NCBI GenBank assembly: GCA_041393775.1
Contig: JAWKJM010000008.1
Location: 62,001-126,000 of the forward strand
Reading direction: 5' to 3'
DNA: 64,000 bases
From: JADKAV01 sp041393775
GTDB taxonomy: Bacteria; Actinomycetota; Actinomycetes; S36-B12; UBA10799
Made by a program: the position numbers and the translations under genes. Of this stretch, positions 16,287 through 24,396 are shown piece after piece. The notes beneath the pieces were generated by a model. It worked only from the letters and a program-made list of their open reading frames with translations, searched no databases and was not told where the DNA came from. Every line of letters begins with the position of its first letter. Position 1 is the stretch's first letter.

Positions 16287-17398
16287 GATGCCTCGGTTTC
16301 TGTCTGGTAGGGGTTGGTGTGGAACCAGCTTCTGGCGGTCCAGAGGGAGACGTAGACGAGGCCGACGAGGACGGGCACCTCGATCAGCGGGCCGACGACC
16401 CCGGCGAGGGCTTGGCCGCTGGTGGCGCCGAAGGTGCCGATGGCGACGGCGATGGCGAGCTCGAAGTTGTTGCCTGCCGCGGTGAACGCCAGCGTGGTCG
16501 AGCGGGCGTAGCCGAGGCCCAGTGCCTTGCCGAGCAGGAGGCCCGCGAACCACATGAGCGCGAAGTAGACCAGCAGCGGCAGAGCGATCCGGGCGACGTC
16601 GAGCGGGTTGGAGGTGATGGCGTCGCCTTGGAGGGCGAACAGCAGCACGATCGTGAACAGCAGCCCATACAGCGCCCACGGCCCGATCTTCGGGATGAAG
16701 CGCTCTTCGTACCAGGCCCGGCCGCGGCGTTTCTCGCCGATCCAGCGGGTCGCGAACCCCGCGACCAGGGGCACGCCGAGGAAGACGAGGACGTTGAGGG
16801 CGATCTGCCCGACCGAGACGTCCAGGCCTTGGGTGTCGAGGCCGAGCCAGCCGGGGAGGATGGTGAGGTAGAACCAGCCGAGCACCGAGAACATCACGAC
16901 TTGGAATACGGAGTTGATCGCGACCAGCACGGCGGTGGCTTCCCGGTCGCCGCATGCGAGGTCGTTCCAGATCACGACCATCGCGATGCAGCGGGCCAGG
17001 CCGACGATGATGAGGCCCGTGCGGTATTCGGGCAGGTCCGGTAGGAAGAGCCAGGCGAGGGCGAACATGACCGCCGGGCCGAGCAGCCAATTCAGCAGCA
17101 GAGACGAGACGAGGAGGCGCTTGTCTCCGGTGACGGCGGCGATCTTGTCGTAGCGGACTTTCGCCAGCACCGGGTACATCATCACCAGCAGTCCCAGGCC
17201 GATCGGCACCGAGATCCCGCCGACCTCCATCCGAGCAAGCAGGTCCGAGAGGGCGGGCACGAACCGGCCCAGGAGGAGACCCGCGATCATGGCCAGGCCG
17301 ATCCAGGCCGGCAGCCACTTGTCCAACGTGGACAGGCGCTTCGCGGCCGGGGCCTGCGTCGGGGTCGCGATGCTGGTGATGTTCTGGGGTGCGGGCAT
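16283..17398 (-). CDS. acr3: ACR3-type arsenite efflux permease
   Basis: 371 aa with about ten membrane helices. Family marks: the conserved Cys in WNDLACGDREATAVLV, and AFTAAGNNFELAIAVAIGTFG in the penultimate region. Exports arsenite produced by ArsC. Start ATG 17398 (MPAPQNITS). Spacing to arsM is about 30 bases; one operon. The open frame upstream of 17398 is antisense to arsM. Confidence 0.93.
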   Translation of the reverse strand: MPAPQNITSIATPTQAPAAKRLSTLDKWLPAWIGLAMIAGLLLGRFVPALSDLLARMEVGGISVPIGLGLLVMMYPVLAKVRYDKIAAVTGDKRLLVSSLLLNWLLGPAVMFALAWLFLPDLPEYRTGLIIVGLARCIAMVVIWNDLACGDREATAVLVAINSVFQVVMFSVLGWFYLTILPGWLGLDTQGLDVSVGQIALNVLVFLGVPLVAGFATRWIGEKRRGRAWYEERFIPKIGPWALYGLLFTIVLLFALQGDAITSNPLDVARIALPLLVYFALMWFAGLLLGKALGLGYARSTTLAFTAAGNNFELAIAVAIGTFGATSGQALAGVVGPLIEVPVLVGLVYVSLWTARSWFHTNPYQTETEAS

Positions 17399-17429
17399 CG
17401 TGCTGCTCAGTCTCCTCGTCAGCTCGGGA

Positions 17430-18248
17430 TCAGTTGGCAGGCTTGGTGGCGCGGACGATCGCGGCGTGCATCCCGTCGGCGGCCTCGTGGGTGAACTCCA
17501 CGCTCGCATCCGCGAAACCACCCTTGGCGAGCCCGTCGAGGTACTCGGTCTTGGAGAGGGCTCCGGCGATGCAGCCGACGTAGGAGCCGCGCTCGGCCCG
17601 CTGCTCGGGGGTGAGGCGGTCTTCGGCGACGACATCGGAGACCCCGATCCGCCCACCGGGGGTGAGGACGCGGAACATCTCGGCGAGCACCGCCGGCTTG
17701 TCGGTGGACAGGTTGATGACGCAGTTGGAGATCACCACATCCACCGACCCATCGGGCAGCGGCACGTCCTCGATGGTGCCCTTGAGGAACTCGACGTTCT
17801 CCGCCCCGGCTTCGGTCTTGTTCTTCTCGGCCAACGCGAGCATCTCGTCGGTCATGTCCACGCCGTAGGCGAACCCGGTCGGGCCGACCCTGCGGGCCGA
17901 CAAGAGGACGTCGATGCCGCCGCCGGAGCCGAGGTCGAGCACCCGCTCACCCTCATGCAGCTCAGCGACCGCGGTCGGGTTGCCGCAGCCGAGGCTCGCC
18001 TCGATCGCTTCGAGGGGCAGGCCGGCGGCGGTCGCCTCGTCATAGAGGCCCGCGCCGAAGCTGCGCTCGGTCGGAGCACAACACGAACCCGAATCGGCCT
18101 CCTCCACGGCGGGCGTGCTGGTGCAGCACGAGCCCGCGGGGGTCTCCTCAGCCAGCAAGTCGGCGTTGCGGGTGCCGCGGGTCACGGCGGTCGCGGCCTG
18201 CGCGTAGCGGGCGCGGACCTGCTCGCGCAGCTCGGTGTTCTCACTCAT
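17430..18248 (-). CDS. arsM: Arsenite S-adenosylmethionine methyltransferase
   Basis: 272 aa. SAM-binding VLDLGSGGGIDVLLSA around residue 105, and the cysteines of the catalytic set in SNCVINLS and SYVGCIAGAL, with a Cys-rich N terminus (GSCCTST, GSCCAPTE). Methylates arsenite to volatile or excretable forms. Starts at ATG 18248, divergent from arsR with 94 bases between them, which contain a palindrome. Confidence 0.92.
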   Translation of the reverse strand: MSENTELREQVRARYAQAATAVTRGTRNADLLAEETPAGSCCTSTPAVEEADSGSCCAPTERSFGAGLYDEATAAGLPLEAIEASLGCGNPTAVAELHEGERVLDLGSGGGIDVLLSARRVGPTGFAYGVDMTDEMLALAEKNKTEAGAENVEFLKGTIEDVPLPDGSVDVVISNCVINLSTDKPAVLAEMFRVLTPGGRIGVSDVVAEDRLTPEQRAERGSYVGCIAGALSKTEYLDGLAKGGFADASVEFTHEAADGMHAAIVRATKPAN

Positions 18249-18297
18249 GGCGCGCTCCATTCGGTCGGGTGGACTCGTCATCTACGTATTGATGTTC

Positions 18298-18311
18298 GTC
18301 GATGCATCGAC
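18298..18311. promoter_or_regulatory. Probable ArsR operator in the arsM/arsR divergent promoter
   Basis: Perfect 14-bp palindrome GTCGATGCATCGAC, itself inside a larger imperfect dyad (TTGA ... TCAA, about 18289-18320). It lies midway between the divergent starts, the usual place for an ArsR-family operator. Confidence 0.6.
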
Positions 18312-18342
18312 AGTTGTCAATGCGTGGCGTAGGATCAGGGCC

Positions 18343-18726
18343 ATGACGACTTCGCTGCCACTGATCGCCGCCGATGCGGGTGGGTGCTGTGCTCCGGTCA
18401 CGGGCGGGGTGCTCGCGGTCGAGGATGCCCAGCGGTTGGCGCGGATGTTCAAGGCGCTCGGTGACCCGACCCGGGTCCGGTTGTTGTCGATGATCGCGGC
18501 GCAGTCCGGCGGGGAGGCGTGCGTGTGCGACCTGACCGAACCGGTCGGGCTCTCCCAGCCCACGGTCTCGCATCACATGAAGCAGCTCGTCGACGCCGGC
18601 CTGGTCACCCGCGAGCAGCGCGGCAAGTGGGCCTATTACGCAATCGTGCCCGAGATCCTGTCCATGCTCAGCAGCGCCCTCGACCCGCAGGCCCTGACCG
18701 ACGGTGGCCCTGCCTCGTCGTGCTGA
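18343..18726 (+). CDS. arsR: ArsR-family arsenic-responsive repressor
   Basis: 127 aa winged-helix repressor. RMFKALGDPTRVRLLSMI and the recognition part LSQPTVSHHMKQLVDAGLV are typical. Candidate metalloid-binding cysteines: CC near residue 15 (GGCCAP), the pair ACVCDL just before the recognition helix, and the terminal SSC. Start ATG 18343, about 30 bases after the palindrome. Convergent with the recombinase-like gene at 18734. Confidence 0.9.
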   Translation: MTTSLPLIAADAGGCCAPVTGGVLAVEDAQRLARMFKALGDPTRVRLLSMIAAQSGGEACVCDLTEPVGLSQPTVSHHMKQLVDAGLVTREQRGKWAYYAIVPEILSMLSSALDPQALTDGGPASSC

Positions 18727-18733
18727 GACGGGT

Positions 18734-20398
18734 TCAGCGCGGCAGGGTCGCGTAACGGTTCCAGGAGGCTCCGGCGAGACCGGCCCAGCGGGTCGCGGTG
18801 CCGATGCTGACGCCGATCAGTGAGGCGAACACCGCCGGTGGTGTGGTCGAGGCCAGATGCAGCAGGGCGGTGTTCCGGCTTGCTCTGGAAGTCACCCCGA
18901 GCTGGTGCATCCGGCGTAGGAGCGAGGCGGGATGCAAGTGGGTGCCGGCGTTCTTGCCGGTGAACAGCCACCGGGAATCAGCCAGCCTGCTCGCCGCCCC
19001 GAATGGCTTGGCGACCGGCAAGGCGGTCACCAGCGCATCCAGCGGCGGGATGAGCAACACCGGCTCGGAGCCCAGACGCAGGTAGGTTTCACCATCGCGG
19101 ACCTCGATGTCACTGGTGATCAGGGCGGTGATCTTCGCGACCGGCTGGGCGTAGAGCAGGATCAGACAGGCTGCGGCACGGTCTTCGATGCTGGCGCTAC
19201 CGGGCTCGTGTAGCAGCCGGCGAACCAGGGCGAGCTGTTCTTCGGGGTCGACGTCGTGGGCCGGGTCTTTCGCCGGAACCGGCTCAGGGAGCCAGACGTG
19301 CCGGAGGTAGCCGCCTCGTTTGAGCCAGCGGACGAACCCGAGGCGGCGGCTCCGGTCGGTGGTAATCCAGGCGTCAAGGTGGTCTTGCGGACAGTCATCG
19401 AGGTCGTAGCCGCTGGAGCTGAGATGGTCGAGGAACGCGCGGGCAGTGTCGATGTCGCCCCGGCAGCGGGCGGCCGCGTTCGGCGCGATCCGGTCGTGCC
19501 GGTCGGTCTTGGCGCGGCCGACGACGTGCCAGCGGGCGTAGCGGGTGAGCACGCCGCGCATCTCGGGATCGCTCACCTCGGCGACGACGTCTGCGGCGTA
19601 TCGGTGCAGTCGGGCGGCGTTCTCATCACGAGGCGGCAGGGTGCCCGCGGCGACGAGCATCGCGCGCAGATAGGTCACCGAGAACATCTGTGGCCGCGCA
19701 TCGAGCGCGTCGTGACTGAGGTCGACCTGGCCGCGGGCGATCGAGGTCAGCAGACGCAAGGATGCCAGATCGTGCCAGTTGGTCAGCAGCGATCGGGGTC
19801 GTTCGAGCTCGGTGAGGGCGTCGCGGACGGGTTTCAGTTCTGGCCGGATCACCCCGTCCGGGCCGGTGAGAGCGGCGTCGATCTGCTGGGCTGCTTGGCA
19901 AGCGAAACAGCGTGGTCGGCCGTGATTCGTCGTGCGTCGCCCGAGAGCCTGCTGCCCGCAGATAGAGCAGTCGATCACGGGCGCTTGGTAGCAGGTCGGG
20001 CAGACGTCCGGGCTGGTCGCGGTGGCTTTCAAGGCGACTCGTTTGAGCCTGCCGCAGACGCCGCAGACCCGGCACGGGTTCCGATAGCAGCGACCGCAGA
20101 GGTTCGCCGCGCCGGGTCGCTTCCCGCCAGCTCTGGTCGCCAGCGGGCCGATCATGCCGCACTCGTCGCAGGCATCCTCAGGGTGATGGTCGCGGGCATA
20201 GCAGGTCACGCAGACCGCGCCGCCGTCGTCGGTGCGGGCGTTGACCCTGCGCTGGCGTCCGCATCCGGTGCAGGTCTCGATCGGTGACCGGTGAGCGCGG
20301 CAGGCGCGGCACTCACCCCGATCCAGCGTGTGGTTCCAGCGCAGAGACTTCAGCCGGCCGCAGCGAAAGCAGATGCCCTGGACGATCGTGTTCGCCAC
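18734..20398 (-). CDS. Zinc-ribbon protein with a degenerate tyrosine-recombinase fold (third gene of trio)
   Basis: 554 aa, GTG start. The first 190 residues carry at least six CxxC pairs (CFRCGR, CRACR, CTGCGR, CDECG, CRVCGVCG, CSICG). The C-terminal 200 residues follow the layout of a phage-type integrase, but the catalytic positions look lost: the expected HxxR region reads SRASRNTALLHL and the GHxxxxxTxxYxH region reads IGVSIGTATRWAG, without the tyrosine. I infer a DNA-binding, catalytically inactive partner of the active recombinase at 20749. Such zinc-ribbon genes occur with an XRE gene and an integrase in actinobacterial mobile elements. Confidence 0.65.
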   Translation of the reverse strand: MANTIVQGICFRCGRLKSLRWNHTLDRGECRACRAHRSPIETCTGCGRQRRVNARTDDGGAVCVTCYARDHHPEDACDECGMIGPLATRAGGKRPGAANLCGRCYRNPCRVCGVCGRLKRVALKATATSPDVCPTCYQAPVIDCSICGQQALGRRTTNHGRPRCFACQAAQQIDAALTGPDGVIRPELKPVRDALTELERPRSLLTNWHDLASLRLLTSIARGQVDLSHDALDARPQMFSVTYLRAMLVAAGTLPPRDENAARLHRYAADVVAEVSDPEMRGVLTRYARWHVVGRAKTDRHDRIAPNAAARCRGDIDTARAFLDHLSSSGYDLDDCPQDHLDAWITTDRSRRLGFVRWLKRGGYLRHVWLPEPVPAKDPAHDVDPEEQLALVRRLLHEPGSASIEDRAAACLILLYAQPVAKITALITSDIEVRDGETYLRLGSEPVLLIPPLDALVTALPVAKPFGAASRLADSRWLFTGKNAGTHLHPASLLRRMHQLGVTSRASRNTALLHLASTTPPAVFASLIGVSIGTATRWAGLAGASWNRYATLPR

Positions 20399-20407
20399 CG
20401 GCGCCGG

Positions 20408-20752
20408 TCATTCGTCCGCAGGGGTGATGACCGCTCGGGTCGGGCGGTTCTTGCTCCCGCCCGTCGGCGGTTTGACCGCACCCGCGGTGCCGGTCTTGCG
20501 GCCCCGCCGCGACGCCGACTCGACGTAGGGCTCGATCAGGTCGGCCGGTGTGCAGCCGAATATGTCGCAGAGCGCGGCGAGGAACTGCATGTTCAGCCGC
20601 TCGGGTTGGCCGACCACGATCCGGTAGACCTGGGTGGAGGTCATCACCACGCCCCGGTCGGCCAGCAGCGGCACCAGATCGGTCGTGACCTGCATGCCGT
20701 GTTCGTTCATCACCTTGCGTAGGTGCCAGTGATAGGCGACGGTCTTCGTCAT
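20408..20752 (-). CDS. XRE-family HTH regulator (second gene of trio)
   Basis: 114 aa. HTH about residues 18-55 (LRKVMNEHGMQVTTDLVPLLADRGVVMTSTQVYRIVVGQPERLN) followed by LAALCDIFGCTPADLIEP, the standard Cro/CI-type layout. Overlaps the recombinase gene by ATGA. Probably regulates the trio, possibly through the palindromes at 21882-22039. Confidence 0.8.
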   Translation of the reverse strand: MTKTVAYHWHLRKVMNEHGMQVTTDLVPLLADRGVVMTSTQVYRIVVGQPERLNMQFLAALCDIFGCTPADLIEPYVESASRRGRKTGTAGAVKPPTGGSKNRPTRAVITPADE

Positions 20753-21873
20753 CGTGATCCTCCCTCGATCGCTGTCGGTGGGGTGAACGCGCCGTCGAGA
20801 GCGCGGCGCAGGGTGCGGTTGCGGTAGTCACCGGAGACCCCGGTGTAGAGGGCGGTGGTCGAGCCCCAGCGGTGCCCGACCTGCTGCTGGACGAACAACG
20901 GGTCGTAGCCGTCCTCGATCAGATGCGTCACATACGAGTGCCGCAAGCAGTGCGGGTGCAGCAACGGGTCCAGGCCGAGATCATCGCGCCACTCGGCGAA
21001 CCGGTCGTCGATGTGCTTGAGCCGGATGCGCCCTTGTCGCTCGGTCGGCCACAGGATCGTCTTGTCGGCAAGGTCGAACCGAGGCCGAACCTCGCTCACG
21101 TACTCCTCGATCACCGGCCGGGTCCACCCGAACACGGCCAGCACCGCCCGGCGGCGCGGCTGCGAGCCGCGCATCGCTTTGCCCCAGCGGACGTTGCAGA
21201 CCCCGAACCGGCCGAACTCCCAGCCCTGCGGGTTGCGGGTGAAGTCCGGCAGATCGAGCATCGCTGCCTCGCGCCGACGCAACCCGAACGCATAGATCAT
21301 CTTGAACAGCGTGGCGTCGCGGAACAACGTCAGCCATCCCTTGCGCTTGGAGGAGCGGGCCTGATCCACCAGGTCATCGGCGTAGTCGAAGAACATCTGC
21401 AGCTCATCCCGCGAGAGCGGTCGCACGTCCGGCCGTGCCTCGTGGTCGCTGGTATGGATGACCGTGTTCCACTCGTGGCAGACCTGCACCGGATGCGTGT
21501 CGAACAGATCGACGCAGCGATCGACCCAGCCGTAGCGGTGATCGACCAGGTAGTCGCAGAACAGCGCCACGGAGTTCTGATAGGCCCGCACCGTCGACAC
21601 AGACAGCGGCCGCGGTCCGGAGACGAGCGAGGTTGTCCATTCCTCCACGTCAGCCGGTGACCACTCCCACGGCGGGGCGTTGCAGAAGTCCGCGAACCGG
21701 CGTACCTGCGAGGCCCTGGTCTTGATGGTTTGCACCGCGAGCATCCGCGAGGTCTGCTGTGCCGACCAGCCCGCCACCATCTCATCGAAGAACTGCTCCG
21801 CCGGCCGCAAAAGCGACACGTTGCCAGACGACAAGACCCCCGTGCCGGGTACCTGATCGTCTGAGAACACCAT
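20749..21873 (-). CDS. Tyrosine recombinase/integrase (first gene of trio)
   Basis: 374 aa with a full catalytic set: Arg in AFGLRRREAAML (about 212), HCLRHSYVTHLIEDGY (HxxR, about 311-314), GHRWGS (about 333) and the Tyr nucleophile in TALYTGV (about 342). N-terminal SAM-like core-binding domain. ATG 21873; the first palindrome begins 9 bases upstream. Probable mover of the ars block. Confidence 0.9.
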   Translation of the reverse strand: MVFSDDQVPGTGVLSSGNVSLLRPAEQFFDEMVAGWSAQQTSRMLAVQTIKTRASQVRRFADFCNAPPWEWSPADVEEWTTSLVSGPRPLSVSTVRAYQNSVALFCDYLVDHRYGWVDRCVDLFDTHPVQVCHEWNTVIHTSDHEARPDVRPLSRDELQMFFDYADDLVDQARSSKRKGWLTLFRDATLFKMIYAFGLRRREAAMLDLPDFTRNPQGWEFGRFGVCNVRWGKAMRGSQPRRRAVLAVFGWTRPVIEEYVSEVRPRFDLADKTILWPTERQGRIRLKHIDDRFAEWRDDLGLDPLLHPHCLRHSYVTHLIEDGYDPLFVQQQVGHRWGSTTALYTGVSGDYRNRTLRRALDGAFTPPTAIEGGSR

Positions 21874-21881
21874 GCCACGAC

Positions 21882-22039
21882 CTTACATTAAATGTAAGAA
21901 TCATGCATCAGATGTAAGATGAGTAGCGAAACCCCTGGTCAGGCGGCGGTGACGCTGCTAGGTTGGAGACGGCTTTGGTTCCGCGGAACAGCGTGATTCC
22001 GGCTTACATCTAAGGTACGAATCTTACATTAGATGTAAC
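21882..22039. repeat. Four TTACAT-type palindromes at the recombinase end
   Basis: Sites: CTTACATtaaATGTAAG (21882-21898), ATGCATcagATGTAAG (about 21903-21918), CTTACATctaAGGTACG (22003-22019) and CTTACATtagATGTAAC (22023-22039). Each has 7-bp arms around a 3-bp centre. The paired layout (two near 21.9 kb, two near 22.0 kb, about 85 bases apart) resembles a recombination site with core and accessory arms, or repressor operators for the trio. Confidence 0.7.
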
Positions 22040-22047
22040 TTCGGACC

Positions 22048-23655
22048 TTATGCCTTGACGGTGAGGTGGAGGTGGTCGTAGTGGCCGCCGGTGATGGAGG
22101 CGGGGTCGTGCATGCCTCCGCCGTTGTATGGCCGCCAGCCCTCGGCGTCGCGGGCGACGGACCAGATTTGGCCTTGCCAGATCAGGTACTCGACGCCGAG
22201 CACGTCGGCGTTGTCCTTCATCCAGTTGGTGACCTTCCAGCCGGCGTCGAGTTGTGCCGGGGTGGGTCGCTGGCCGATGCGGTTGCCGAAGGTGATGTCG
22301 CAAGCCCTGCCGAGGGGATGCTCGGACTTGGTGCCGGGGCGTGGTGAGTAGCAGCCCCAGCCGGTGTCGGGGAACGCTGCGAGGGTCTGCTGGTAGAGGT
22401 GGAGCATGCGGGCGGTGATCTTGCCCGAGCTGGTGGGATCGTCGACGAGCCGGTCGGGGTCTCCATCGACGCCGGTCGGCGTGCCCGCAGTGGTGTTGTT
22501 GCAGGCGGCGGGTGATCCGCTGGTCGCTGTCGGCAGGTTCGCAGCCCCGTGCTCATTGAGCCAGGCGGCGGCGTCGATGGCTTCCCCGTTCGTGCCGCCG
22601 GGCCGGACCTCGAAGTGCAGATGTGCGCCGGTGCTCATGCCCGAGGAGCCGACATCGCCGATGTGCTGCCCTGCGTTCACGCGGTCACCGGGACGGACGT
22701 GGATGCCGCTCTGCCACATGTGCGCGTAGGCCGTGGCGACGGTCTGGCCGTCGATGGTGTGCTCGATGACGATGAGGCCGCCGTACCCACCGGAGAACTC
22801 CGCGACGGTCACGGTGCCATCCGCGGCGGCGAGGATCGGCGTGCCGTCGGGCGCGGCGAAGTCGGTGCCGGTGTGCATCTTCCGTTCGCCCGTGATCGGG
22901 TGCACTCGCATCCCGAACGGCGAGGTCAGCACCCAGGTGCCCTCGGGCAGCGGGAACACCACCCGCGACGACAAGGCCGCCGGGCCGCCCGCGCCGCTAG
23001 CGGCACCGCCGCCTGTGGTGAGGGCGGCGAGGATGCTGTCGGCGACGGGCGCGTAGTTGCGGTAGCGGTCGGGGAAGGCGGAGACCTCGACGGCTTGGGC
23101 GGCTTCGCCAGGGTCCATCTGTTGCCAGCCGGGGATGTCGAGCAGCCCGCGCGGCGAGGGGTAGTTCGGGCCGGTCGGCCCGCCGAAGAACGCCTGCGCC
23201 TGATAGTTCGGGTCCATCAACTCGGCGACGGTGCCCCACCCGGATTGGGGGCGCATCTGGAACAGGCCGAGGGAGTCGTGGTCGCCGCCGTTGCCGTCGT
23301 TCGGGTAGTTCGCCGAGTCGGGGTAGGTGCCGGTGTTGGTGAGCATCCGCAGCGTGGACTCGGTGAGCGCGGCCATCAGCGCGATCTTGATTCCCGGCCT
23401 GCCCACGTTGGTGATGCCGTTGCCGACCGTGATGATCGTGGCCGCGTGCGTGAGCTGCTGACGATTCAGCGTGAAGGTCTCGTCGTTCGCGGTGGTCACG
23501 GTGAGCGCGTCCGGGATCGGTCCGAGGTTCACGCTCCCGGCAGGTGTGGCGCAGTACGCAGCGGCGGGGTTCATCAGCACCCCGATCCCGAGGAGCGTGG
23601 CGGCGGGGGCGAAGAACAGCAGTGCCAGCGCTGCGATGGTGGCTTTGCGGAACAC
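22048..23655 (-). CDS. Secreted murein hydrolase of the transfer system (M23 peptidase plus C-terminal peptidase-like domain)
   Basis: 535 aa. N-terminal membrane/signal segment (about 5-33). Residues 60-200 resemble the muramidase/NlpC-associated domain of conjugative hydrolases (ALTESTLRML, DSLGLFQMRPQSGWG). Residues 230-370 are an M23 endopeptidase (SPFGMRVHPITGERKMHTGTDF, YAHMWQSGI, HLHFEVRPGG: the HxH and H/D metal set). The C-terminal 130 residues (GCYSPRPGTKSEHPLGRACDITFGNR ... YDHLHLT) look like a second zinc peptidase-type domain. It opens the wall for the mating channel. GTG start. Confidence 0.85.
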   Translation of the reverse strand: MFRKATIAALALLFFAPAATLLGIGVLMNPAAAYCATPAGSVNLGPIPDALTVTTANDETFTLNRQQLTHAATIITVGNGITNVGRPGIKIALMAALTESTLRMLTNTGTYPDSANYPNDGNGGDHDSLGLFQMRPQSGWGTVAELMDPNYQAQAFFGGPTGPNYPSPRGLLDIPGWQQMDPGEAAQAVEVSAFPDRYRNYAPVADSILAALTTGGGAASGAGGPAALSSRVVFPLPEGTWVLTSPFGMRVHPITGERKMHTGTDFAAPDGTPILAAADGTVTVAEFSGGYGGLIVIEHTIDGQTVATAYAHMWQSGIHVRPGDRVNAGQHIGDVGSSGMSTGAHLHFEVRPGGTNGEAIDAAAWLNEHGAANLPTATSGSPAACNNTTAGTPTGVDGDPDRLVDDPTSSGKITARMLHLYQQTLAAFPDTGWGCYSPRPGTKSEHPLGRACDITFGNRIGQRPTPAQLDAGWKVTNWMKDNADVLGVEYLIWQGQIWSVARDAEGWRPYNGGGMHDPASITGGHYDHLHLTVKA

Positions 23656-23667
23656 GACGCCAGCCCT

Positions 23668-24360
23668 TCAGCGCAGCGGGTTGTCGAGCTGCGAGAGCCG
23701 CAGCAGATGACAGGTCGGGTAGGTCGGGGCGCAGACGACGAACACGGTGAACGCGACCGGATGCTCGCTGGTGACCGGTTGCCCGTTCCAGACCCCGGCA
23801 CGGTAGCGGGTGCCCTCGATCGTGACGGCCGTCGTTCCTGCCGCGAGCTGCCCCGGCTGGGCCTGCGCTGCCGCGTCGGCCCAGCCGTCGGGGACGTACG
23901 CGGCCTCGATGGTGAGGTGTTGGCGGGTGGCGTATTGCCGCAGCTCGATCCAGGCGTCTCGGGTCGGCAGGTAGACGGCTACGTCGGAGGCCAGCCCCGC
24001 CTGTTCGTCCCCGCTGGGGTCACCGACCGCGAGGATCGTCGGGCTGTAGTCCAGCGGCCACAGCCCCGAGGCGGTGTCCCACGCGAACAGCGTGGACGCG
24101 ACGCCGCGAGCGAAGGTCTCGGGGTCTACCGAACGCGGAACCGCTGGAACCCGTGGTGTCCGGGGCGTGCTCGGTGCCACGGTCGGCGGTGCCGTCGTGG
24201 TCGGGCCAGGCTCCGGGCCGGGATCGGTGCTGGTGCTGGTGCGGGGGCCGGTGAGGAGTCCGTAGACGCCGACACTGGCGAGGAGCAGCAGGACGATGCC
24301 GGCGGCGATGAGGGCGACGAGTCGGCGGCGGTTCCGGGGATCGGTGGGTGCAGGGCTCAT
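23668..24360 (-). CDS. Single-pass membrane protein of the transfer module (VirB8-like position)
   Basis: 230 aa. One N-terminal membrane helix (about 12-34, LVALIAAGIVLLLLASVGVYGLL), a Thr/Pro-rich linker, then an extracytoplasmic domain ending CAPTYPTCHLLRLSQLDNPLR with two cysteines. Position and layout fit a VirB8/TcpC-like scaffold, but no clear signature. ATG 24360 (MSPAPTD) preferred; a GTG 24 bases upstream (24384) would add eight residues. Leader motif E overlaps that extension. Confidence 0.65.
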   Translation of the reverse strand: MSPAPTDPRNRRRLVALIAAGIVLLLLASVGVYGLLTGPRTSTSTDPGPEPGPTTTAPPTVAPSTPRTPRVPAVPRSVDPETFARGVASTLFAWDTASGLWPLDYSPTILAVGDPSGDEQAGLASDVAVYLPTRDAWIELRQYATRQHLTIEAAYVPDGWADAAAQAQPGQLAAGTTAVTIEGTRYRAGVWNGQPVTSEHPVAFTVFVVCAPTYPTCHLLRLSQLDNPLR

Positions 24361-24363
24361 GCC

Positions 24364-24376
24364 GAGCAGGTGCACA
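24364..24376 (-). promoter_or_regulatory. Leader motif copy E (upstream of the 23668 gene)
   Basis: Transcript sense TGTGCACCTGCTC, only a few bases before ATG 24360. It is the most divergent copy and may include part of the ribosome site. Confidence 0.35.
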
Positions 24377-24396
24377 TCCGACACCCATGCCAGCGG

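Larger units (their letters stand above)
15870..22040. mobile_element. Inserted block: arsenic operon plus three-gene recombinase trio
   Basis: The block interrupts the transfer operon between the murein hydrolase (22048) and pilin-like copy 2 (15753). Its left edge lies between leader copy D and the arsC stop, its right edge within the cluster of TTACAT palindromes (21882-22039). It holds arsC, acr3, arsM and arsR, then a zinc-ribbon recombinase-like gene, an XRE regulator and a tyrosine recombinase. No terminal inverted repeats were seen, so whether all of it moved as one unit is inference. Confidence 0.5.

Noticed and set aside
20308..20320. ACTCACCCC, resembling the tRNA-His end
   Set aside because: It lies inside the zinc-ribbon gene, lacks the rest of the core and any terminator; taken as chance.
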